Source: JACVRW01 sp035650215
GTDB taxonomy: Bacteria; Actinomycetota; Thermoleophilia; Solirubrobacterales; Thermoleophilaceae
Direction: 5' to 3'
DNA: 64,000 bases
Assembly (NCBI GenBank): GCA_035650215.1
Contig: DASRIC010000040.1
Location: 49,352-113,351, forward strand
How positions within the stretch are numbered: the first letter of the stretch is position 1; each line of letters starts with the position of its first letter. Below the pieces are notes generated by a model that worked only from the letters and a program-made list of their open reading frames with translations, was not told the DNA's origin and did no database searches. The translations under genes were made by a program, and so were the position numbers. This document shows positions 58,687 to 64,000 of the stretch, in pieces.

Positions 58687-59427
58687 GTGCCCGCTCAGGC
58701 CTATGCCGGCAAGGAATGCGTCTGCCAGCTCCGTAAGGAGTTCTGCGACCAGAGCTGCGTGCAGGGGATGCTCGACACCCCCTTCTACATCGCTTGCCTG
58801 AAGCTGAGCGGCCGCCGGTGCGTTGTCGTGGGCGGCGGCGAGGTCGGGCTCGAGAAGGTGGAGGGCCTGCTGGCCTGCGACGGCGAGATCACGCTCGTGG
58901 CGCCGGAGGCGATCGAGCCGCTCGCCGAACTGGCCGAGGAGGGCTCGATCCGCTGGGAGCGGCGCGAGTACGGCGGGCCGGCCGACCTCGAGGGCGTGTT
59001 CATCGTGATCGCGGCCACGGGCGACACCGAGGTGAACATCCGCGTCTATGAGGACGCCGAGCGGCGCGCGATGCTCGTGAACGTGGTCGACGTGCCGCCG
59101 CTCTGCAACTTCATCCTCCCGGCGATCGTGCGCAGCGGGCCGCTCGCGATCGCGATCTCCACGGCGGGCGCCTCCCCCGCGCTCGCCAAGCGCATCCGCA
59201 ACGAGATCGCCGACGAGTACGGCGAGCCCTACGCGCACCTGGCGATGCTCTTGAACGAGGTGCGCGGCTGGGCGAAGGGAACGCTTCCGACCTATCAGGA
59301 CCGCAAGGAGTTCTTCGAGTCGATCGTGAACGGCGAGCCAGACCCCGTGGAGCTGCTCCGGCGCGGCCACGAGGGCGCCGTGCGCGATCTGATCGGCGCC
59401 GCGCAGCGCACCCACGCTCCTGCCTGA
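58687..59427 (+). CDS. siroheme synthase-type precorrin-2 dehydrogenase/ferrochelatase (Met8/CysG N-terminal)
   Basis: A 246-residue protein. The NAD-binding core is LSGRRCVVVGGGEVGLEKVE then NVVDVPPLCNFILPAIVRSG, SISTAGASPALAKRIRNEIA-like sequence: the CysG-B/Met8 pattern for oxidising precorrin-2 and inserting iron to make siroheme. Before this lies a ~27-residue Cys-rich segment, GKECVCQLRKEFCDQSCVQG, with four cysteines that may bind metal. The GTG start includes it; an ATG at 58768 would exclude it. No uroporphyrinogen methyltransferase gene is in the window. moaC follows directly. Confidence 0.85.
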   Translation: MPAQAYAGKECVCQLRKEFCDQSCVQGMLDTPFYIACLKLSGRRCVVVGGGEVGLEKVEGLLACDGEITLVAPEAIEPLAELAEEGSIRWERREYGGPADLEGVFIVIAATGDTEVNIRVYEDAERRAMLVNVVDVPPLCNFILPAIVRSGPLAIAISTAGASPALAKRIRNEIADEYGEPYAHLAMLLNEVRGWAKGTLPTYQDRKEFFESIVNGEPDPVELLRRGHEGAVRDLIGAAQRTHAPA

Positions 59428-59464
59428 CGAGCTCACACACACCGACGAGGCCGGGAACGCCCGG

Positions 59465-59896
59465 ATGGTCGACGTGGGCGGCAAGCCCGTGACCGAGCGA
59501 CGCGCGCTGGCTCGCGCGCGTGTGCGCATGGCGCCCGAGACCGCCGCGGCGGTGCGCCGCGGCGACGCGCCCAAGGGTGACGTGGTCGGCACCGCCCGGA
59601 TCGCCGGTATCCAGGCGGCCAAGCGCACCGCCGAGCTGATCCCGCTCTGCCACCCCTTGCCGCTCTCGTTCGTGGACGTGCGCATCGACGTGGGCGAGCA
59701 GGGCGTCGTCGAGATCGAGGCCGAGGCGCGCACGAGCGCCCAGACCGGGGTGGAGATGGAGGCGATGACGGCAGCGTCGGTGGCGGCGCTCACGATCTAC
59801 GACATGGTCAAGGGGATAGAGCGCGGCGTGGAGATCGCCGAGGTCGTGCTGCTCGAGAAGTCCGGTGGCCGGCACGACTGGTCGCGGCCGCGATGA
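59465..59896 (+). CDS. moaC: cyclic pyranopterin monophosphate synthase MoaC
   Basis: At least 143 residues: MVDVGGKPVTERRALARARV, LIPLCHPLPLSFVDVRI and GVEMEAMTAASVAALTIYDM, all MoaC signatures for the first stage of molybdopterin synthesis. The homologous sequence begins upstream: LPDELTHTDEAGNAR precedes the Met in frame, as in full-length MoaC. No ATG, GTG or TTG is available there, so the true start may be a CTG at 59420 overlapping the end of the siroheme gene. I give the ATG. The stop overlaps the next start by four bases. Confidence 0.88.
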   Translation: MVDVGGKPVTERRALARARVRMAPETAAAVRRGDAPKGDVVGTARIAGIQAAKRTAELIPLCHPLPLSFVDVRIDVGEQGVVEIEAEARTSAQTGVEMEAMTAASVAALTIYDMVKGIERGVEIAEVVLLEKSGGRHDWSRPR

Positions 59897-60297
59897 GCCC
59901 CGAGCAGCTCGCGGACATCAATGAGCTCTACGAGGCGATGAGCCGCCACGACATGGACGGGCTGAGGGCGCTCGGGGAGCGCTACCCCGACCACCGCTGG
60001 CGCAACGCGCCCGACATGCCCGAGACGGCCGAGCGGGTGGGAACGGCGAGCGCGCTCGCCTACGTGGAGGAGTTGTTCGCGACCTTCGACCGGATCGAGA
60101 CCGAGGTGCTCGACGTGATCGAGGTGGGGCCCGACGAGGTGATCTTCGCCGTCCGCCACCGCGTGCGCGGCGCGCGAAGCGGCGCCTGGGGCGAGCGCCA
60201 CGAGGCCCACCTCTGGCGAGCGCGCGACGGCAGCATCGTGAGCATGGAGGAGTTCGTGAGCGTGGAGGAGGCCCGCGCCGCCGCGGGCGTCGCATGA
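59893..60297 (+). CDS. SnoaL-like (NTF2-fold) protein
   Basis: A 134-residue protein with an NTF2-like pattern: INELYEAMSRHDMDGLRALG, HRWRNAPDMPETAERVGTAS, VIEVGPDEVIFAVRHRVRG and HLWRARDGSIVSMEEFVSVE. Such folds bind small hydrophobic ligands or act as isomerases. It lies between moaC and the mog/moaB gene, with four-base overlaps on both sides, so it is translated with molybdopterin genes. No pathway role is known to me. Confidence 0.75.
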   Translation: MSPEQLADINELYEAMSRHDMDGLRALGERYPDHRWRNAPDMPETAERVGTASALAYVEELFATFDRIETEVLDVIEVGPDEVIFAVRHRVRGARSGAWGERHEAHLWRARDGSIVSMEEFVSVEEARAAAGVA

Positions 60298-60761
60298 GGG
60301 CGGCGGTGCTCACGATCTCGACCTCGCTTGCGCGGGGCGAAGGCGAGGACGTGTCAGGGCCCGCCCTCGTGCGGCTCTGCGAGGCGGCCGGCCTCGAGGT
60401 CAGCCACGAGACCGTGACCGACTCGCGCGACGCGATCCGCACCGCCCTCACGCGTCTGGCCGACGCGGAGGGCGTGCGCTTCGTCTTCACCACCGGCGGG
60501 ACCGGCCTTACGCCCGATGACGTGACACCGGAGGCCACGCTCGACGCGATCGACCGCGAGGCGCCCGGCTACGCCGAGGCGATCCGGTCCGACGCGCGAG
60601 GCCATACACCGCTCGGCCTGCTCACCCGCGGCGTGTCCGGCGTACGCGGCCGCACGCTGATCGTGAACTTCCCGGGCAACCCGAAGGCGATCGAGCAGTC
60701 GTGGCCGATCGTCGCGCCCACGCTCGAGCACGCCGCGGCCACGCTCGAGCGAAGCGCCTAG
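60294..60761 (+). CDS. molybdopterin adenylyltransferase-type protein (MoaB/MogA)
   Basis: A 155-residue MoCF-domain protein: AAVLTISTSLARGEGEDVSG (with Ser in place of the usual Asp), VRFVFTTGGTGLTPDDVTPE (the TTGGTG pterin/nucleotide site), GLLTRGVSGVRGRTLIVNFP and GNPKAIEQSWPIV. MogA-type proteins adenylate molybdopterin before metal insertion. The start overlaps the previous stop by four bases. Length matches single-domain MoaB/MogA. Confidence 0.87.
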   Translation: MRAAVLTISTSLARGEGEDVSGPALVRLCEAAGLEVSHETVTDSRDAIRTALTRLADAEGVRFVFTTGGTGLTPDDVTPEATLDAIDREAPGYAEAIRSDARGHTPLGLLTRGVSGVRGRTLIVNFPGNPKAIEQSWPIVAPTLEHAAATLERSA

Positions 60762-60851
60762 GTTCCGGCGCTCGGGCTGCTCTCTCGCCGGGTTTTCCCG
60801 CCGACCGAAAAAGGGTGATCCGATCGGACCGGCAGCGCGCATCCAAAGGAT

Positions 60852-61208
60852 GTGAGGGAGACGACGGCTGACAGACGCTCAGAGCTCTACCGCGACGCCA
60901 TGCGGGTGCTCGCGGCCCGTTACCACGACGAGCGGCTTACGGTGGACTCCCTGGCCCACGAGATCGCCACCTCGAACCGCCAGCTCCAGCGCGTGTTCGC
61001 CGAGGTGGGGCGGACGACGTTCCGCAGGGAGCTCCAGCGCATGCGGATGGAGAGCGCGACCCGGCTCCTGAGCGACGCCTCGCTGTCCGTCACCGAGGTG
61101 GCGTCGGCCGTGGGCTACCGCGAGACCGACCAGTTCAGCAAGGTCTTCCGGCAGCGCGTGGGCACCACGCCCTCGCGCTACCGCTTCGCGCAGCCCGGAT
61201 CGGCGTAA
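60852..61208 (+). CDS. short AraC family transcriptional regulator
   Basis: A 118-residue protein that is essentially only the AraC DNA-binding domain: LTVDSLAHEIATSNRQLQRV (first helix-turn-helix) and LSVTEVASAVGYRETDQFSK with VFRQRVGTTPSRYR (second). No ligand domain is present, so activity may be set by abundance or a partner, as in SoxS/MarA-type regulators. The GTG start sits in AAAGGATGTGAGG. A 10-bp palindrome, TCCGATCGGA (60819-60828), 23 bp upstream is a possible autoregulatory site. Confidence 0.82.
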   Translation: MRETTADRRSELYRDAMRVLAARYHDERLTVDSLAHEIATSNRQLQRVFAEVGRTTFRRELQRMRMESATRLLSDASLSVTEVASAVGYRETDQFSKVFRQRVGTTPSRYRFAQPGSA

Positions 61209-61247
61209 GCTGCTCACGGTCTCACGATCCGACACCCAGGAGGCGAG

Positions 61248-61532
61248 ATGTACGCGCGCATCGCAACGTTCCAGAGCGATCCGGCCACGGTCGACGACGC
61301 GATCGAGATGGTTCGCAACGACGTGGCCGGCGGCACCCCGCCCGGGCTCGAGGGCGCAAAGATGATGATGCTCGTGGACCGCCAGAGCGGCAAGGGCCTC
61401 GGCGTCACGCTCTTCGAGAGCGAAGAGGCCATGCGCCGGGGCGACGAAGCCCTGAACGCGATGAACCCGGGCCAGAGCGAGCGCCGCACGTCGGTCGAGT
61501 TCTTCGAGGTGCCGGTCCAGACGGTGATCTGA
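61248..61532 (+). CDS. ABM-like (dimeric alpha/beta barrel) small protein
   Basis: A 94-residue protein: MYARIATFQSDPATVDDAIE, GGTPPGLEGAKMMMLVDRQS, GLGVTLFESEEAMRRGDEAL. The pattern of strand, helix, two strands, helix and final strand is that of the antibiotic-biosynthesis-monooxygenase/EthD-like dimeric barrel superfamily. Function is unknown. A clean AGGAGG ribosome binding site precedes the ATG. It follows the AraC gene by 39 bp and may be in the same operon. Confidence 0.7.
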   Translation: MYARIATFQSDPATVDDAIEMVRNDVAGGTPPGLEGAKMMMLVDRQSGKGLGVTLFESEEAMRRGDEALNAMNPGQSERRTSVEFFEVPVQTVI

Positions 61533-61573
61533 CCAGGCGGGAGATCAAAGCTCGCGGGCACCGCCCGCTCGCG

Positions 61574-62008
61574 CTACAGAAGCCCCTTCTCGCGCAGCTC
61601 ACGCAGCGCACCTGGCGACTTCACGAGCCCGCCCAGACCCATCCCGGCCAGCACGGGCGGCGCCTTCGTGAACTGCACGTCGCCGTACTCCACCACCTGC
61701 ACGTGGTTGCCCCACGGGTCGCGGAAGTCGAGGCCGCGGCTGGGCAGCACATCCGCGCCGGAGCCCTCGAGGCGGCGCCGCACCTCGTCGCGGTCGTCGA
61801 CCACGAGGCCGAAGTGGCGCGCGCCGTCGGGACCGTCGGGCTCAGGCACCTCGGCGAGCACGAGGAACTGGTCACCCATGTCGAGGAACGCCATGCGCGG
61901 CACCCGGCCGCGCAGCTCGAGCTCGAACAGCCGCCCGTAGAAGTCGAGGGCCCGCTCGAGGTCGGCGACCTCGAGCACCACGTGGTTGATCCCGACCAGG
62001 CGCGGCAC
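61574..62008 (-). CDS. VOC family protein
   Basis: A 144-residue glyoxalase-fold protein: VGINHVVLEVADLERALDFY (first metal His), FLDMGDQFLVLAEVPEPDG (Glu side), ARHFGLVVDDRDEVRRRLEG (second His) and DPWGNHVQVVEYGDVQFTKA (closing Glu). The C-terminal tail LVKSPGALRELREKGLL extends past the fold. The GTG start is divergent from ccmA by 24 bp. Substrate is unknown. Confidence 0.82.
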   Translation of the reverse strand: MPRLVGINHVVLEVADLERALDFYGRLFELELRGRVPRMAFLDMGDQFLVLAEVPEPDGPDGARHFGLVVDDRDEVRRRLEGSGADVLPSRGLDFRDPWGNHVQVVEYGDVQFTKAPPVLAGMGLGGLVKSPGALRELREKGLL

Positions 62009-62032
62009 CGCTCCAGCATAGGCTTCGCCGCC

Positions 62033-62683
62033 ATGGAGCCGGCGATCGAGCTCGACGGTCTCGAGCGCCGCTACGGCGAGCGGGTGGCCCTCGCGGGGAT
62101 CAGCGTGACCGTGCCGGCGGGCGCCACGCTGGCGGTGCTCGGCGGCAACGGGGCGGGCAAGACGACGCTGCTGCGCGTGCTCGCAGGCCTGCTGCGCCCG
62201 CACGGCGGCAGCGCGCGGGTGCTCGGCGCCGAGCTGCCCCGCGAGCGCTGGAAGCTGCCAGGCAAGGTCGGCTACCTCGGTCACGAGCCGCTGCTCTACC
62301 GGGAGCTGAGCGGGCGCGAGAACCTCGGCTACCACGCCCGCCTCCATGGCGTCGCGCCGGAACGCGTCGACCACATGCTGCGCGCCGTGTCCATGGATAC
62401 GCGCGCCGACGACCCCGTCCGCGACCTCTCCAAGGGCATGATCCAGCGGCTGGCCGCCGCGCGGGCGCTGCTCCACGACCCGCCGCTGCTGTTGCTGGAC
62501 GAGCCGCGCGCGGGGCTCGATCCGGGCGCCGCCGAGCAGCTCGAGCCGCTGATCGGGCGGGAGTCCGGACGGACCCGTGTGCTCGTGAGCCACGACCTCG
62601 ACTGGGCGCTGTCCGAGGCCGACCTTTCGCTCGGGCTGAGGGACGGCCGCCCGGCGCCGGCGGGCAGGGAGCTGTACCGGTGA
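62033..62683 (+). CDS. ccmA: ABC transporter ATP-binding protein, CcmA type
   Basis: A 216-residue ATPase: LAVLGGNGAGKTTLLRVLAG (Walker A), VGYLGHEPLLYRELSGRENL (Q-loop region), signature VRDLSKGMIQRLAAARALLH, Walker B LLLLDEPRAGLDPGA and switch His in VLVSHDLDWAL. It heads ccmA-ccmB-ccmC, the CcmABC system for heme delivery in System I cytochrome c maturation. Its stop overlaps the ccmB GTG by four bases. Confidence 0.88.
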   Translation: MEPAIELDGLERRYGERVALAGISVTVPAGATLAVLGGNGAGKTTLLRVLAGLLRPHGGSARVLGAELPRERWKLPGKVGYLGHEPLLYRELSGRENLGYHARLHGVAPERVDHMLRAVSMDTRADDPVRDLSKGMIQRLAAARALLHDPPLLLLDEPRAGLDPGAAEQLEPLIGRESGRTRVLVSHDLDWALSEADLSLGLRDGRPAPAGRELYR

Positions 62684-63354
62684 TCGGCGCGGCGCGGGCG
62701 ATCCTCCGCAAGGACGTGCAGATCGAGCTGCGCACGAAGGAGTCGGTGCCGGCTATGACCCTGTTCACGCTCACCGTCTATGTGCTCTTCCACTTCGGGC
62801 TCGACCGCGACACGCTCGCCGGCGCGCTCGCGTCCGGCGTGCTGTGGGTCACGCTGCTGCTGGCCGCGGTGATCGGCGTGTCGCGCCTGTTCGCCGCCGA
62901 GCGCGAGCAGGGCGGGGTCGACGGGCTGCTGCTCGCGCCCGTGGACCGCACCGCGCTGTTCGTGGCGAAGGCGGCGGCGCTGTTCCTGTTCCTGTGCGCC
63001 GTGGAGCTCGTGGCCGTGCCGGCGTTCACGCTCCTGCTGCTCGGCCCCGGGCTCGGCGCGGCGTTCCCCGAGCTGCTCGCGATCCTCGCCCTCGGCAACC
63101 TCGGCATCGCCGCCCTGGGGGCGCTCGTGGCGGCGATCGCGGCCGAGACCCGGGCGCGCGAGCTGATCGTGCCGCTGCTGCTCCTGCCCCTTCTGGTGCC
63201 GCTCCTGATCGCCTGTGCCCAGGCCACCGAGCCGCTCTTGCGCCAGGACGGCGGACCCGAGGACCTGGCGCGCTGGCTGGGGCTGCTCACGCTTTACGAT
63301 GTGGTGTTCGTGCTTCTCTCCGTTGCCGTCTTCGACTTCCTGCTCGAGGACTGA
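62680..63354 (+). CDS. ccmB: heme exporter permease CcmB
   Basis: A 224-residue membrane protein with six hydrophobic segments and CcmB hallmarks: ILRKDVQIELRTKESVPAMT at the start, GVSRLFAAEREQGGVDGLLL after helix 2, and a Leu/Pro-rich LIVPLLLLPLLVPLLIACAQ helix. It forms the CcmABC transporter with CcmA and CcmC. The GTG start overlaps the ccmA stop, and the ccmC start follows after one base. Confidence 0.88.
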   Translation: MIGAARAILRKDVQIELRTKESVPAMTLFTLTVYVLFHFGLDRDTLAGALASGVLWVTLLLAAVIGVSRLFAAEREQGGVDGLLLAPVDRTALFVAKAAALFLFLCAVELVAVPAFTLLLLGPGLGAAFPELLAILALGNLGIAALGALVAAIAAETRARELIVPLLLLPLLVPLLIACAQATEPLLRQDGGPEDLARWLGLLTLYDVVFVLLSVAVFDFLLED

Positions 63355-63355
63355 C

Positions 63356-64000
63356 GTGTACTCGAAGGGACTCGTCCCGCTCGGCTGGGCCACCGCCGTG
63401 ACCCTCACGGCGGCGATGGCGCTCGTGTTCTTCTACGCCCCGCTCGACGCCGACCAGGGCTTCGTGCAGAAGATCTTCTACGTGCACGTGCCGATGGCGA
63501 TCGTGGCGCTCGGCGGCTTCATCGCCGGCGGCGTGTTCGCGATCCGCCACCTGCGCAGCGGCGATCGCTCCTGGGACATGCGCTCCTATGTGGCGATCCA
63601 CGTGTCGATCATCCTCGGCTGCGGCGTGCTCGTGACCGGGGCGATCTGGGCCAAGGCGTCCTGGGGCCACTGGTGGGTGTGGGACGAGCCGGTGCTGGTC
63701 TCGTTCCTGATCGTCTTCCTGCTCTATTGCGTCTACTACCCGCTGCGGTTCTCGATCGAGGACCCGGACCGGCAGGCGCGCTACTCGTCCGTGTTCGCCA
63801 TCGCCGCGGGCGCCTTCGTGCCGCTGAACTTCATCGCCGTGCGGATGGCGGAGAAGTTCACCCATCCGCGCGTGCTGTCGCAGACCGGCGGCAGCATGCC
63901 GGGCGAGATGCGGCTCACGTTCCTGGCCGCGCTGCTCGGCATGACCCTGCTCTTCGTGACGCTCTGGAAGCTCGAGCTGACGGCCAAGCACGCGTCCATG
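63356..64000 (+). CDS. ccmC: heme-handling cytochrome c biogenesis protein CcmC, 3'-truncated
   Basis: A GTG at 63356, one base after the ccmB stop, opens a frame with no stop before the window ends (215 codons). It has six hydrophobic segments and the tryptophan-rich heme-binding WWD motif ASWGHWWVWDEPVLVSFLIV, flanked by conserved histidines (FYVHVPMA, EKFTHPRVLS). CcmC places heme onto CcmE. The protein is nearly complete: family members are ~220-250 residues, so only the tail is missing. The next Ccm genes would lie beyond the edge. Confidence 0.88.
   Translation, partial: MYSKGLVPLGWATAVTLTAAMALVFFYAPLDADQGFVQKIFYVHVPMAIVALGGFIAGGVFAIRHLRSGDRSWDMRSYVAIHVSIILGCGVLVTGAIWAKASWGHWWVWDEPVLVSFLIVFLLYCVYYPLRFSIEDPDRQARYSSVFAIAAGAFVPLNFIAVRMAEKFTHPRVLSQTGGSMPGEMRLTFLAALLGMTLLFVTLWKLELTAKHASM

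Overview
The window is chromosomal DNA from a very GC-rich actinobacterium. GTG and TTG starts are frequent and 4-base start/stop overlaps are common. Two short secreted proteins share an N-terminal block ending in a collagen-like Gly-Pro tract, a combination I associate with Thermoleophilia (Solirubrobacterales-like lineages). The other gene content fits this: an Asp23/AmaP-type membrane stress operon, a MerR regulator with a cobalamin-domain-like C-terminus, a type-2 isoleucyl-tRNA synthetase and two DUF459 SGNH proteins. The class assignment is inference; no rRNA or tRNA was found to anchor it.

Layout. 0-3.4 kb: the C-terminal end of a helicase-nuclease, a small membrane protein, a PAC2 protein and a YhaM-type exoribonuclease. 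3.4-6.6 kb: a 1078-residue PAS-coiled coil-PAS protein with 25 in-register 14-residue units. 6.7-15.2 kb: housekeeping and signalling genes, including an amidohydrolase, a sigma-70 factor translationally coupled to an MpsC-like gene with a STAS protein upstream, otsB, polX coupled to a cyclic-nucleotide-binding protein, a dolichol-phosphate-mannose-type glycosyltransferase and thioredoxin. 15.2-23.5 kb: ileS, a collagen-like secreted protein, a MarR regulator behind a 20-bp hairpin, the five-gene Asp23/AmaP operon, a MerR regulator and a zinc-ribbon/PAS-like protein. 23.6-33.3 kb: fumC, an M23 peptidase, two carbon-metabolism enzymes, an alpha/beta-hydrolase-cyclase fusion that lacks its hydrolase triad, a SpoIID-like protein and a secreted SGNH protein.

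33.5-42.5 kb is the most accessory-looking part. Two large dimethylglycine/sarcosine dehydrogenase-type flavoproteins are divergent from a choline-kinase-like phosphotransferase and a NUDIX hydrolase. A HutC-type GntR regulator lies nearby, and two copies of a 16-bp operator-like sequence sit between the divergent genes. Two small genes bracketing this locus (SnoaL-like and cupin) each carry an apparent frameshift close to the start.

42.8-47.4 kb holds a second collagen-like protein, a three-gene surface O-acylation group (SGNH, MBOAT, DUF459 SGNH) and a small secreted protein. A 14-bp inverted repeat follows. 47.5-54.9 kb is one long minus-strand run: M20 peptidase, DUF1385, nicotinate phosphoribosyltransferase, ftsH, mce, a small protein, PAP2 phosphatase and ychF. 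54.9-64 kb, mostly plus strand, holds an Asp-nucleophile hydrolase, rarA, an aldehyde dehydrogenase, a siroheme/molybdopterin cofactor cluster, an AraC regulator and the start of a cytochrome c maturation operon (ccmA, ccmB, ccmC). The last gene runs off the window edge.

No CRISPR array, insertion sequence, tRNA or rRNA gene was found.
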